A DNA stretch of 64,000 nt from Pyrinomonadaceae bacterium (GCA_021463165.1 JAJTWY010000016.1:1-64000), one strand, 5' to 3'; positions 9,840 through 19,969 are shown, counted from the stretch's first letter. The notes: generated from the sequence alone by a model not told the origin. Made by a program: numbers and translations.

Positions 9840-9854
9840 GCGTAAAGGAGCTGA

Positions 9855-10343
9855 ATGATGACCAAGAGACTTGCGGCAATCTTTCTTTGGATATCTATAG
9901 TTACCTGGGGGCTGTGGTTCGGAGCACTCGTTTATGAAATGAATACTGTGCTTCCTTTGTGGAGTTCGAACCTGCCGCAATCCGTGATCGAATGGAATTC
10001 ACGGCCTGAGTTCAAGTTCAATCCGACACCCTATTACGTGCCCGTCGCTGTGACAACGATCTTGTCGTCGTTGTTGGCATTTCTGTTAGGTTGGCGCAGC
10101 GGCGGGCGTACGCCTTGGCTTTTTGTTTCGGCCGCGAGCTCGGTCGTGACTCTCGCCTACACGCTGCTATACTTTTTCAGCAAAAACGATGTATTGTTTC
10201 GCGGCGAGAACGCGGGGCTCAGTGGTGAGCAGATCACGGAAATCGCGAATGCGTGGATAACGGGCAATTGGATCAGGGTTTTTATCATGGCGGCGGGCTA
10301 CTTTGCGGCACTTGTTGCATTTCGCTACGGTACAAAAGATTAG
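9855..10343 (+). CDS. Hypothetical membrane protein
   Basis: ORF preceded by AAAGGAG; four hydrophobic segments. Confidence 0.6.
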   Translation: MMTKRLAAIFLWISIVTWGLWFGALVYEMNTVLPLWSSNLPQSVIEWNSRPEFKFNPTPYYVPVAVTTILSSLLAFLLGWRSGGRTPWLFVSAASSVVTLAYTLLYFFSKNDVLFRGENAGLSGEQITEIANAWITGNWIRVFIMAAGYFAALVAFRYGTKD

Positions 10344-10344
10344 G

Positions 10345-11802
10345 ATGAAGTACGCAAAAGTTAAGAATTTTTACAACGGCAGATTTGTGGATAGCTCGGC
10401 TGCATGGACTGATGAGGTGGTTTCGCCCATCGATGGTTCGCAGCTCTCCAGCGTTCCGATGTCGACGATCGACGAATTGAATGCTGCGGTTGCATCGGCA
10501 AAGGCGGCGGCAGCGGGCTGGGCAGCAACGCCGATAAAGGAGCGCGTTCAGGTTTTTTTCAAATATCGATATTTGCTCGAAAAGAATTTTGACGAGCTGA
10601 CCGCGCTCGTTTCCGAAGAGAACGGCAAAACTTGGGACGAGGCAAAAGCCGAAGTTGAAAAATCGATCGAGCTGACCGAGTTTGCTTGCTCGATGCCGCA
10701 GCTCGTCGCGGGTGAGATCCTTGAGGTTTCAAAGGGCGTCGAGTGCCGCACCGAACATTTTCCGCTTGGCGTTGTCGCGTCGATCGTGCCGTTCAACTTT
10801 CCGCTGATGGTGCCGAATTGGACGATGCCAAATGCGCTTGTGCTCGGCAACACGATGATCATGAAGCCGAGTGAACTCGTGCCGCTTTCGTGTCAGCGAA
10901 TGGCCGAGCTTTTGAAAGACGCCGGTTTGCCCGACGGTGTTTTTAACATCATCAACGGCGGCAAGGAGATCGTCGAAGGCATCTGCGATCACGCCGACAT
11001 CGAGGCAGTAAGTTTTGTCGGTTCGACAAAGGTCGCGAAGCTCGTTTACCAGCGCTCGACAAACGCGCTCAAACGCTGTGTCGCGCTCGGCGGTGCGAAA
11101 AATCATCTGTTCGTGCTGCCTGATGCCAACCCGTCGATGACCGCGACAAACGTGACGGCTTCGATGTCAGGCTGCGCCGGCCAGCGCTGCATGGCTGCCT
11201 CGGCGATGCTCGCGGTCGGTAACGTCGATCCGATAATTTCGTCGATCTGCGACGAGGCAAAAAAGGTAGTTCCCGGCAAAAATCTCGGCGCGGTCATCTC
11301 GCCCGCTGCGAAGAAACGCATTGAAGATTACATAACCGAGGCCGAGCGTGCGGGAGCAAAAATCCTCGTCGATGGCCGTGGTGCCACGGTTGAGGGCAAG
11401 GAAGGCGGTACATACGTCGGCCCCACCGTGATCGACTATGTAACACCAGATATGTCGGTCGCGAAGGAGGAGATCTTCGGCCCGGTTATCTCGATCATGC
11501 GTACGGATACGATCGATGATGCGTTAAGGATCGAGAACGCAAATCCGTACGGAAACGCTGCGTCGGTCTTTACGCAAAGCGGAGGTGCGGCTCGATATAT
11601 CATGGAACACGCCTCAGCAGGAATGATCGGCGTCAACATCGGCGTACCCGTGCCGCGCGAACCGTTCTCGTTCGGGGGATGGAACGATTCACGGTTTGGC
11701 GCAAACGATATTACGGGCAAAAGCTCGATCGAATTTTGGACGAAATTGAAAAAGACAACGACCAAGTGGAACCCGGAGGCTGGCGTCAATTGGATGAGTT
11801 AA
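10345..11802 (+). CDS. mmsA: CoA-acylating methylmalonate-semialdehyde dehydrogenase
   Basis: MKYAKVKNFYNGRFVDSSAAW...SIVPFNFPLMVPNWTMPNALVLGNTMIMKPSE...GGAKNHLFVLPDAN...GCAGQRCMAASAML...EEIFGPVISIMR; aldehyde dehydrogenase with MMSDH-type QRCMA. Confidence 0.87.
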   Translation: MKYAKVKNFYNGRFVDSSAAWTDEVVSPIDGSQLSSVPMSTIDELNAAVASAKAAAAGWAATPIKERVQVFFKYRYLLEKNFDELTALVSEENGKTWDEAKAEVEKSIELTEFACSMPQLVAGEILEVSKGVECRTEHFPLGVVASIVPFNFPLMVPNWTMPNALVLGNTMIMKPSELVPLSCQRMAELLKDAGLPDGVFNIINGGKEIVEGICDHADIEAVSFVGSTKVAKLVYQRSTNALKRCVALGGAKNHLFVLPDANPSMTATNVTASMSGCAGQRCMAASAMLAVGNVDPIISSICDEAKKVVPGKNLGAVISPAAKKRIEDYITEAERAGAKILVDGRGATVEGKEGGTYVGPTVIDYVTPDMSVAKEEIFGPVISIMRTDTIDDALRIENANPYGNAASVFTQSGGAARYIMEHASAGMIGVNIGVPVPREPFSFGGWNDSRFGANDITGKSSIEFWTKLKKTTTKWNPEAGVNWMS

Positions 11803-11841
11803 GATAGATGAACGCCCAAGTCAAAAAAGGAGGCCAGGTGG

Positions 11842-12285
11842 ATGGAGGAGCTTGAAGTAAAGACAAGTAAAGTGCCGATCGTTGCGACGGTCTTCCTCGC
11901 GGTGCTTTTTGTGCCGATGGGGCTTGGGATGCTTTACAGTGGTGTTTCGGGCGGGAAGCCGGTCTTCCTTGTTATGGCCGTTGTGATTCTCGCGTTATTT
12001 GCTGCGGTCTTTTACTTGGTGTTTCGGGCTCATCGTCGTACGGTTCGACGCTTTTCGGCTCGCGGTGTGATGCGAAACGACGGTGTTGAATTTCCTTGGT
12101 CGACGCTTAAGGGCATTCACGACCAGTTAGTTACCCGCCGCGGCCAGGTTTTTATCTGGAGGCGCGAGGTTCAGTTCAACGATGGCTCGACTGCCTGGTT
12201 GATCCCATCGAAGATTTCCAATTTTGCCGAGGTGAGGGATTTTACGGATAAGCTCGACTGTGAACATACGAGCGGCTCTGCCTAA
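11842..12285 (+). CDS. Hypothetical membrane protein
   Basis: Two N-terminal TM segments then a short soluble domain; AAAAGGAGG upstream. Confidence 0.55.
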   Translation: MEELEVKTSKVPIVATVFLAVLFVPMGLGMLYSGVSGGKPVFLVMAVVILALFAAVFYLVFRAHRRTVRRFSARGVMRNDGVEFPWSTLKGIHDQLVTRRGQVFIWRREVQFNDGSTAWLIPSKISNFAEVRDFTDKLDCEHTSGSA

Positions 12286-12365
12286 AAATGAGGATCGACG
12301 TGAAGAGGAACACCGAGGATTAAGAACTTGTATTGTCCGAAAAGAAATAGGAGAAGAGCGAATCA

Positions 12366-13235
12366 ATGGCGCGAATCGTAAAAGGAGGCCTGATCCAGGC
12401 TCACAACCAGAAGGCGGCGGATGCCCCGATCGAAGAGATCAAAAAGGCGAATATCGATCATCAGATGAAATTTGTCGAGGCGGCGGCGAAGCAGGGCGTG
12501 CAAATGCTTTGCTTTCAGGAAATTTTTACGACGCCATATTTCTGTGCCGAGCAGACGACGCGTTGGTACGAGGCGGTCGAGAGAATACCGGATGGCCCGA
12601 CGGTCAAGCTGATGCAGGATGTGGCAAAGCAGTTTGGCATGGTGCTCGTAGTCCCGATCTATGAGGAAGAGCAGACGGGCGTTTATTATAATTCGGCTGC
12701 CGTGATCGACGCTGACGGCAAGTATCTCGGCAAATATCGCAAGACGCACATTCCGCATGTCGCACCGGGTTTCTGGGAGAAATTTTATTTTCGTCCGGGC
12801 AATCTCGGCTATCCGTGTTTTGATACGGCTTTTGCGCGGATCGGCGTTTATATTTGCTACGACCGACACTTTCCCGAAGGCGCTCGATGTCTTGGTTTGA
12901 ATGGGGCCGAGATAATTTTTAATCCGTCAGCCACCGTTGCAGGTTTGAGCGAATATCTTTGGAAACTCGAACAGCCTGCACACGCTGTCGCGAACGGCTA
13001 CTTTGTCGGGGCAATAAATCGCGTCGGCACCGAGGCTCCGTGGAACATTGGCGAGTTCTACGGCCAATCGTATTTCTGCGATCCGCGCGGACAGATGCTC
13101 GCCGTCGGCACACGCGATCAGGACGAACTCATCGTCGCCGATCTCGATATGGACAAGATCCGAGAGGTCCGAAACACCTGGCAGTTTTTCCGCGACCGGC
13201 GCCCGGATGCTTACGGAGCGATAGTGGCCGATTAG
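12366..13235 (+). CDS. Beta-ureidopropionase / N-carbamoyl-beta-alanine amidohydrolase (nitrilase superfamily)
   Basis: MLCFQEIFTTPYFCAEQ (Glu), GKYRKTHIPH (Lys), RIGVYICYDRHFPEGAR (Cys); sits in the pyrimidine catabolism cluster. Confidence 0.88.
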   Translation: MARIVKGGLIQAHNQKAADAPIEEIKKANIDHQMKFVEAAAKQGVQMLCFQEIFTTPYFCAEQTTRWYEAVERIPDGPTVKLMQDVAKQFGMVLVVPIYEEEQTGVYYNSAAVIDADGKYLGKYRKTHIPHVAPGFWEKFYFRPGNLGYPCFDTAFARIGVYICYDRHFPEGARCLGLNGAEIIFNPSATVAGLSEYLWKLEQPAHAVANGYFVGAINRVGTEAPWNIGEFYGQSYFCDPRGQMLAVGTRDQDELIVADLDMDKIREVRNTWQFFRDRRPDAYGAIVAD

Positions 13236-13243
13236 AACGTGGA

Positions 13244-14029
13244 ATGATTGTTCGAACGCTGTTTGCTGTTATTGCGATCCTTGCCGGCTCCTGGCTGAGC
13301 GTAGTCGCGCAAAGTGCGCAGGCAATTGAATCGGAGTTGATCAAGCATCTCGACAACATCCAAACGAGTCGTGAGAATGAAACTGTTCTCGATGCCGAGA
13401 ACCGTGTCCTCAAACAGAAGCTGCTGCGGTACGGGAAAAAGCTGGCGACGTTGAAATATGATTTCAAGGCCCTCGCCGAAAGGATGTATATAACTACGTC
13501 GAAGGACCGGAGGTTTAGGATCTATTCCTGGGACACGAATACCGGCGGCACAATGAAGTTCTTCGAAGGCGTTTTTCAGTTTCAGGGCAAGCGTGGACGG
13601 GTTTATTCACAGCCGTTCATCGGCACCGGAAAGGGGGATCCGCGCGGGTTTTATTCCCAGATATTTCAATTGGATACTGGAAAGAGCCGAGTCTATCTCG
13701 CGACCTCGAATTCGGTCTTCTCGACGTCGCAGATGCGTCAGGATCTGCGTGCTTTTGCCATCGACGGCGAAAAGCTCAACACCGACGTACGGCTGATCCG
13801 AACGCCTACGGCTTTGCGTGATTCGGTCGGATTCGATTTTGATTTCTTCTCGGTCGTCGATCGGCCGGAACGGCCCGTAAAGCTCATTTATTGGGATGAG
13901 ACCAGAAAGCAGTTTCGGTTTCCTGTCGTGCTTGCCGATCGCAAGTTCCCGAACGGCGGGCGGGTGACGAACAGGTTTATTACCTATCGATTTGATGGGA
14001 AAGAGTTCGTTCGGCTGCCGATACGTTGA
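13244..14029 (+). CDS. Hypothetical secreted protein
   Basis: MIVRTLFAVIAILAGSWLSVVAQSAQA signal-peptide-like N-terminus; start moved in frame from 12959. Confidence 0.6.
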   Translation: MIVRTLFAVIAILAGSWLSVVAQSAQAIESELIKHLDNIQTSRENETVLDAENRVLKQKLLRYGKKLATLKYDFKALAERMYITTSKDRRFRIYSWDTNTGGTMKFFEGVFQFQGKRGRVYSQPFIGTGKGDPRGFYSQIFQLDTGKSRVYLATSNSVFSTSQMRQDLRAFAIDGEKLNTDVRLIRTPTALRDSVGFDFDFFSVVDRPERPVKLIYWDETRKQFRFPVVLADRKFPNGGRVTNRFITYRFDGKEFVRLPIR

Positions 14030-14072
14030 TATTATTCATCAGAACTGGTCGAACTGGTGTAACATTCGATTC

Positions 14073-15455
14073 ATGTCAGCATACTGTTCACCCCTCGATA
14101 TTAGACAGATCGAGCAGAATTTTGCCGAGATCAATCCCGCGATGTCTGCTCCCGAGGCATTGCAGGAAGCCAACCGCTGTCTGTATTGCTTCGATGCCCC
14201 ATGTACTCGTGCCTGTCCGACACATATTGATGTGCCTGCGTTTATCAAGAAGATCGCTAGCGGCAATGTGACCGGGGCGGCCCGAGTGATCTTTGATGCG
14301 AATCCGATCGGTGCCTCATGCGCCCGCGTTTGCCCGGTCGAAGTGCTTTGCGAAGGGGCTTGTGTTGAGAAGACGCTCGTCAAGAAACCGATCGAAATAG
14401 GCCGTTTGCAGCGATACGCGACCGACCACGTCATGTCGAACGGAACCCGGATATATGAGCCCGGCCCACGAAATGGTCGATCAGTTGCCATAATCGGTTC
14501 TGGCCCTGCGGGACTTTCTTGTGCATCCTATCTCGCGAGGACGGGATACTCTGTTACTGTTTTCGAGAGGAAGGAAAAAGCCGGCGGCCTTGATACCTAC
14601 GGAATGGCCGAGTACAAGATGCCGCAATCCGTTAGCCTCAGCGAGGTTGAGCATATCGCGGCGATGGGCGTCGAATTTCGGCTCGGAGTGGAGATCTGTT
14701 CTGACGCCGAAGCACGTTCGGATGGAACGGTTACATTCTCGGACCTTATGGCAGAATATGACGCGGTCTTTCTGGCGACCGGCCTTGGGGCAACAAACCG
14801 ACTCAATATTCCCGGCGAAGACTTGCCCAATGTGATCGATGCGCTCAAGTTCATCGAAACGATAAAAACGCGGGATTGGCATGCGGTCCCGCTCGGCAGA
14901 AATGTCGTTGTGATCGGTGCAGGAAATACGGCAATAGATGCGGTAACGCAGGCAAAACGGCTTGGGGCAGAGAAGGTTACCTTGGTCTACCGGAGGACGG
15001 AAATGGATGCCCCGGCTTACGATTACGAGATGGAACTCGCCCGCAAAGACGGCGTCGAATTCATGTGGGAGACGACGCCGATAGAGATCCTCGGGGATGG
15101 GGCGGTCTCAGGTATTCGGGTTCGACAGGCCGGGCGCGAATTTGAGGTCGGCTGCGACCAAGTCATCAAAGCGATAGGCCAGCAGAAGATGTACTCGTTC
15201 TTCAGCGACGTCGCTCGTGTTGAAACTGATGAAAAAGGCCGCGTCGTTGTGGCCGAGAACATGCAGACGTCGGATCCGAAGGTGTTTGCCGGCGGCGACT
15301 GCGTCAACGGCGGCGCCGAAGCGGTCGATGCTTCGCAAATGGGAAAGCTCGCTGCGATGGGTATTCACGAAATGCTCTCGGGAGAAAAGATCGAATTCGC
15401 GGGAGCGATCCTTCGCGATCCTCCAAAAGCACCGGTCGATCCCAATCCGCATTGA
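14073..15455 (+). CDS. preT: NAD-dependent dihydropyrimidine dehydrogenase subunit PreT
   Basis: CLYCFDAPCTRACPTHIDVPAFIKKI...GASCARVCPVEVLCEGACV; SVAIIGSGPAGLSCASYLARTGYSVTVFE; NVVVIGAGNTAIDAVTQAKRLGAEKVTLVYRR. GltB-small-subunit-like FeS/flavin domains. Confidence 0.9.
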   Translation: MSAYCSPLDIRQIEQNFAEINPAMSAPEALQEANRCLYCFDAPCTRACPTHIDVPAFIKKIASGNVTGAARVIFDANPIGASCARVCPVEVLCEGACVEKTLVKKPIEIGRLQRYATDHVMSNGTRIYEPGPRNGRSVAIIGSGPAGLSCASYLARTGYSVTVFERKEKAGGLDTYGMAEYKMPQSVSLSEVEHIAAMGVEFRLGVEICSDAEARSDGTVTFSDLMAEYDAVFLATGLGATNRLNIPGEDLPNVIDALKFIETIKTRDWHAVPLGRNVVVIGAGNTAIDAVTQAKRLGAEKVTLVYRRTEMDAPAYDYEMELARKDGVEFMWETTPIEILGDGAVSGIRVRQAGREFEVGCDQVIKAIGQQKMYSFFSDVARVETDEKGRVVVAENMQTSDPKVFAGGDCVNGGAEAVDASQMGKLAAMGIHEMLSGEKIEFAGAILRDPPKAPVDPNPH

Positions 15456-15460
15456 ACGTT

Positions 15461-15865
15461 ATGAAAAAGAGTAAGCGAATAATCCTTGCGATAGCGCCGC
15501 TTCTGACCTCAGCCCTTGCGTGCGGGGGCGGCGAGGAGCCGCAGGTTCGCGACGTCTACAAGACAAAAGAGGAGTGTATAAAGGATTGGAGCGAAGGCGA
15601 TCTGTGTGAGCAGATGGGCGAGTCCGACGAGCGGACCTATCACGGCGGCCACCATGGATACTATTGGGGACCGGTCTATTATCGGGGGAATAGATCCGTT
15701 AGCTACAACGGACGGACCATATCCGGATCGAGCAACGGCGGTGCGTTGAAACCCTACACGATCAGTTCGTCGTCATCGACGTCAGCGCGGAGCAGCAAGA
15801 GTTCACCGAGTCGGACGACCTACGGCGGATTCACCGGAAGTAGGGGCTCGAGCCCAAGCAGTTAG
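15461..15865 (+). CDS. YgiB/DUF1190-like Ser/Gly-rich lipoprotein
   Basis: Signal with ALACGGG lipobox-like stretch; EECIKDWSEGDLCEQMGE...; Ser-rich tail; directly upstream of a YgiC-like gene as in the enterobacterial ygiBC/yjfMC arrangement. Confidence 0.5.
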   Translation: MKKSKRIILAIAPLLTSALACGGGEEPQVRDVYKTKEECIKDWSEGDLCEQMGESDERTYHGGHHGYYWGPVYYRGNRSVSYNGRTISGSSNGGALKPYTISSSSSTSARSSKSSPSRTTYGGFTGSRGSSPSS

Positions 15866-17008
15866 ATGCAGAGGCGGTCATTTCCGGGGCGACCGAACGC
15901 GGCAGAGCGTCATGAGGAGATCGGCTTTCACTATGCAGTTGATCGATCGACCGATGGTGATCCATATTGGACGGAAACTGCGGCGTATGAATTTTCGTTA
16001 GCCGAGATAGAAGCGATCGAGGCAGCTACCGAGGAGCTTCACTATCTATGTCTCGCTCTTGTCGACGATATTGTCACTTCAGGTGACTACCCTGACGGTT
16101 ATGGCTTGACTGATGTGGCCAAAACGCTGGTAGAACGTTCGTGGCGAGAACGCCGTGCGGCTGTTTACGGTCGATTTGACCTGCTCTTTGAATCGCTGGA
16201 GCGAATCAAGCTATACGAATACAATGCCGATACGCCAACCTCACTCCTCGAAGCCTCGGTTGCACAATGGCTTTGGGTCGAGGAGACGCCGGTGCCGAAC
16301 CATGACCAGTTCAACAGCCTCCACGAAAAACTGGTCGAACGCTGGCGGCGGGCCTTGCGAAAGCCGGGCGACATTCTGCACCTCTTTGCGATGAAGGAGG
16401 CTCCGCCCGAAGACTGGGGAAACGTTTCCTACATGGCGGACGTCGCTTTGCAGGCCGGATGGCAGATATTTGTTGATGAAATGGAGAACATCGGCCATTC
16501 CGACGATGGTTTCGTCGATATCAATGGCGATCCGATCCGTTTTGCGTTCAAGCTCTATCCTTGGGAGTGGATGATGGAAGATCCATTTGGCAAGTTTGTC
16601 CTCGATGCCGACACCCAATGGTTCGAGCCGCCATGGAAAATGCTGCTGTCGAACAAAGCGATACTTCCGCTATTGTGGGCGAAGGAACCGAATCATCCAA
16701 ACCTTCTCCCCGCGTATTTTGACGAGGTCGAAGGATTTGTGAAAAAGCCTATTCTCGGCCGCGAGGGGGCAGCGATCTATCGCAACGGGCGACTGATGGA
16801 AGGTTCGTGGGAGTCCGCGGAATATGAGACCGCGTTCGTATATCAGGAGTTCGCGCCACTCCCTGCCTTTGACGGGCACCACCCGGTGATCGGATCGTGG
16901 ATGATCGGAAATCAAGCGGCAGGCATGGGAATTCGGGATGACCGAACGTTGATCAGCGGCAACGGATCGCATTTCGTACCGCATTATTTCGTTGAGGAGA
17001 ATCTATGA
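15866..17008 (+). CDS. Glutathionylspermidine synthase-like (YgiC/YjfC family) protein
   Basis: ERHEEIGFHYAVDRSTDGDPYWTETAAYEFSLAEIEAIEAATEELHYLCL...FDLLFESLERIKLYEYNADTPTSLLEASVAQW...KPILGREGAAI. Confidence 0.87.
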   Translation: MQRRSFPGRPNAAERHEEIGFHYAVDRSTDGDPYWTETAAYEFSLAEIEAIEAATEELHYLCLALVDDIVTSGDYPDGYGLTDVAKTLVERSWRERRAAVYGRFDLLFESLERIKLYEYNADTPTSLLEASVAQWLWVEETPVPNHDQFNSLHEKLVERWRRALRKPGDILHLFAMKEAPPEDWGNVSYMADVALQAGWQIFVDEMENIGHSDDGFVDINGDPIRFAFKLYPWEWMMEDPFGKFVLDADTQWFEPPWKMLLSNKAILPLLWAKEPNHPNLLPAYFDEVEGFVKKPILGREGAAIYRNGRLMEGSWESAEYETAFVYQEFAPLPAFDGHHPVIGSWMIGNQAAGMGIRDDRTLISGNGSHFVPHYFVEENL

Positions 17009-17403
17009 AATACATAACACTCGAAGCGTTTCTAAACTTTCTGCTCTACGCTTTTTCCAGTATCGGACTGCTTGGTATTTTCGGCTTGCTCTACCAATTT
17101 ACAACGCCCTATCACGAGATGACGCAGATCCGCGAAGGCAAGGAAGCTCCTGCAATTGCGATGGGCGGAGCCCTGCTCGGCTTCACTTTCCCCCTTCTCT
17201 CGGTTTCATACCACGGTACGAATTATATTGATTTCCTGATATGGGCGGGCGTAGCGGGCGCCATCCAGATCGTTACATTCAAGGTTCTGTACTGGATCAT
17301 CCCGATGCAGATAGAGGAAGATAACTGGGCGATAGCGATCCTGTACGCGTTTCTAGCGGTGTGTGTGGGACTGATAAATGCCTTTTCGCTGATCCCGGCG
17401 TAG
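17005..17403 (+). CDS. DUF350 (YjfL-like) membrane protein
   Basis: Overlaps the previous stop by ATGA; IAMGGALLGFTFPLLSVSYHGTNYIDFLIWAGVAGAIQIVTF; four TM segments. Confidence 0.75.
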   Translation: MKYITLEAFLNFLLYAFSSIGLLGIFGLLYQFTTPYHEMTQIREGKEAPAIAMGGALLGFTFPLLSVSYHGTNYIDFLIWAGVAGAIQIVTFKVLYWIIPMQIEEDNWAIAILYAFLAVCVGLINAFSLIPA

Positions 17404-17531
17404 AAATGCTCAAGACGTGATGAAAGATGCCTATTTTCCGCAACCATCTCGTCTTTCAGCCCATGGGATCAAGTTTCACCTGCGTCATCCGAGTGATCAG
17501 CGGTTGAAGTTGCCGCCAGAGTTCTAATATT

Positions 17532-18776
17532 ATGGCCGACCTAAGCATAAATTTTGCTGGTATCAAATCTCCTAATCCTTTTTGGCTGGCGAGCGCTCCG
17601 CCGACGAATATGGGCTCGATGATCGAGCGTGCGTTCGACGCGGGTTGGGGCGGCGCAGTTTGGAAAACACTTGGCGAGCCGATCACGAATGTCTCATCGC
17701 GGCTTGCGGGGCTGGATCAGGGGCCGTTGCGACTGCTCGGGCTGAATAATATCGAGCTGATCACCGACCGGCCGCTTGAGGTCAACCTTCGCGAGGTTTA
17801 CGAGTGCAAGAAAAAATATCCGAATAACGCGGTGATCGTCAGTCTGATGGTCGAGTCGAAGCGAGAGGCTTGGCACGAGATCGTCAAGCGTTCGCAGGAT
17901 ACGGGCTGCGACGCGTTTGAGCTGAACTTCGGCTGCCCGCACGGAATGTCGGAACGCGGAATGGGCTCGGCGATGGGGCAGGTGCCGGAATACACTTGCA
18001 TGGTCACCGAGTGGGTGAAGGAAGTTTCCGAGTTGCCGGTGATCGTCAAGCTCACGCCAAACGTCGCGCATATCGTTCCGCCCGGCCGTGCTGCGCAAAA
18101 AGGCGGTGCCGATGCAGTTTCGCTGATCAATACGATCAACTCGGTGATGGGCGTCGATGTCGATACGTTCATTCCGTATCCGAACGTCAATGGCATGGCC
18201 GCTCACGGCGGTTATTGCGGCACTGCGGTCAAACCGATCGCGCTGAACATGGTCAGCGAGCTCGCGCGTGACGAGGAATTCAACATTCCGATCTCGGGCA
18301 TCGGCGGCATAAATACGTGGCGCGACGCGGTTGAATTTATGCTGCTCGGGGCCGGATCGGTCCAGGTATGCACCGCCGTGATGCATTACGGTTACCGCAT
18401 CGTCGAAGACATGATCGACGGCCTAAACACCTATCTCGATTCCAAGGGCTACGCTTCCGTCAATGATATCGTCGGCCTTTCAGCGAACCGCGTGACCGAC
18501 TGGGGAAACCTTGATCTGAACTACGTCGTCAAGGCTCATGTCAATGAAGAACATTGCGTGCGCTGCAACCTCTGCTACGTGGCCTGCGAGGACGGAGCCC
18601 ACCAATCCTTCGAGTTCGTCGAATCGAACGGGCATCGATATCCGCGTGTGATCGAGGCCGAATGCGTCGGCTGTAACCTGTGCGCCCTCGTCTGTCCTTC
18701 GCCCGGAGCGATCACGATGGAACGCCGCGACGACGGTTCGAACCCGCAGACATGGCGGGAAAGGACGGCCAGTTAG
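17532..18776 (+). CDS. preA: NAD-dependent dihydropyrimidine dehydrogenase subunit PreA
   Basis: ADLSINFAGIKSPNPFWLASAPPTNMG...ELNFGCPHGMSERGMGSAMGQ...NGMAAHGGYCGTAVKPIALNMV...CVRCNLCYVACEDGAHQ...CVGCNLCALVCPSPGAI. Confidence 0.93.
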   Translation: MADLSINFAGIKSPNPFWLASAPPTNMGSMIERAFDAGWGGAVWKTLGEPITNVSSRLAGLDQGPLRLLGLNNIELITDRPLEVNLREVYECKKKYPNNAVIVSLMVESKREAWHEIVKRSQDTGCDAFELNFGCPHGMSERGMGSAMGQVPEYTCMVTEWVKEVSELPVIVKLTPNVAHIVPPGRAAQKGGADAVSLINTINSVMGVDVDTFIPYPNVNGMAAHGGYCGTAVKPIALNMVSELARDEEFNIPISGIGGINTWRDAVEFMLLGAGSVQVCTAVMHYGYRIVEDMIDGLNTYLDSKGYASVNDIVGLSANRVTDWGNLDLNYVVKAHVNEEHCVRCNLCYVACEDGAHQSFEFVESNGHRYPRVIEAECVGCNLCALVCPSPGAITMERRDDGSNPQTWRERTAS

Positions 18777-18837
18777 ATTGTCAAAGATCGGATAATGGCA
18801 GCGGATCGGCCGCTGTATTGTCGCTCAAAGAACACTA

Positions 18838-19920
18838 TCAAGGACTCACGCCCAACTTCATTAGTTCGTTCTTGGCTCCCTGGTGGTTTGGATTCATTCG
18901 AAGTGCCGACCGAAAGTCAGCGACCGCTTTCTCTTTACTCCCAAGCCCGATGTGTGTCAGACCGCGAAGATAGTAATCGTCAGAGACGGCCGCGTTGCGC
19001 TTTACAACATCATCAAAATTAAACTGTGCGGTGTAGAGCTTTTGCCGATCATTCGGATTCTTCTGGTAGCCTAACAAAGCGGCGAGGCCGCGAAATCTGT
19101 ACGCGTCGACATATTCGCGATCATAGTCCAGGACCTGGTTGAATAGACGTATCGCGCCGTCATAGTCCTGCGCATTGATCAGACGCTGGCCCTGTTCGAT
19201 GAGTGCCTTTATCTCCGCCGGGTTGCCGGGTGTCTTGGTCGGCCCCAATTCCAGCCGGCTGTTGCTCGCAATTCTTCGCGAGCCATTCTCCACCGCATCA
19301 TCGAGCACCAGTATAAAAAATCCGCGCGTCATCGGCTTATCGGGATCGGCTGACGACAGCGAGGCCGGCCCGAATATACATTTGAGAGAATTAACAACTT
19401 CGCCGGCGGTCATGACGTCAGCAATTGCTTTTGGTTCGGGACAATTCGTGATGAAAAGCTCGTCAAAACGCTTGGCTGGCATGCCGATCTTTGAAGCGAT
19501 CTGCCGCAACTGGGCGACGGCGCTCTGCCTGATGGTCCTGTAGGCTGCGGGCGAGAGATTCTGATCCGGCATTAGTTTCCGGCCCTCGGTTAATCCGGCA
19601 ATGCCATATTTCTCGATCAGGAGCTTGAGTTCTTTATACCCAAAGTCAGTCGGCTCGATGTCCGTCACCTGTGTTACCGACGTCAAAGTCTCGGCGGTCG
19701 CCCAGGTGTATGCAGGCGGTTTCATTATCGGCGTGCCTGTCGGAGCGGGAGGGGTCTTTGGCCGATAGACCGGAGGCGTCGACGATGGGCGATAGGTAGG
19801 CGTCGGGGTCGGCGTTGCTCGGGTCGGAGGTTGAGCGGCAAACAAGCTGGGAGAGAATGCAGCAACAAACAGCGCGATGGTCGCGGCAAAAAACATCGAA
19901 ATATGGCCTGCGATTTTCAT
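18838..19920 (-). CDS. Secreted TPR-repeat protein
   Basis: MKIAGHISMFFAATIALFVAAFSPSLFA signal; Pro/Thr-rich linker; C-terminal TPRs (AQDYDGAIRLFNQVLDYDREYVDAYRFRGLAAL). Confidence 0.7.
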   Translation of the reverse strand: MKIAGHISMFFAATIALFVAAFSPSLFAAQPPTRATPTPTPTYRPSSTPPVYRPKTPPAPTGTPIMKPPAYTWATAETLTSVTQVTDIEPTDFGYKELKLLIEKYGIAGLTEGRKLMPDQNLSPAAYRTIRQSAVAQLRQIASKIGMPAKRFDELFITNCPEPKAIADVMTAGEVVNSLKCIFGPASLSSADPDKPMTRGFFILVLDDAVENGSRRIASNSRLELGPTKTPGNPAEIKALIEQGQRLINAQDYDGAIRLFNQVLDYDREYVDAYRFRGLAALLGYQKNPNDRQKLYTAQFNFDDVVKRNAAVSDDYYLRGLTHIGLGSKEKAVADFRSALRMNPNHQGAKNELMKLGVSP

Positions 19921-19969
19921 AGAATTTGTCCGATCAGGGTCACACGGCTCCATGGTCTCCGTCGCATAT

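Noticed and set aside
17694-18386. 230-aa minus-strand ORF antisense to preA
   Set aside because: His/Arg/Asp-rich antisense shadow of a conserved enzyme gene.
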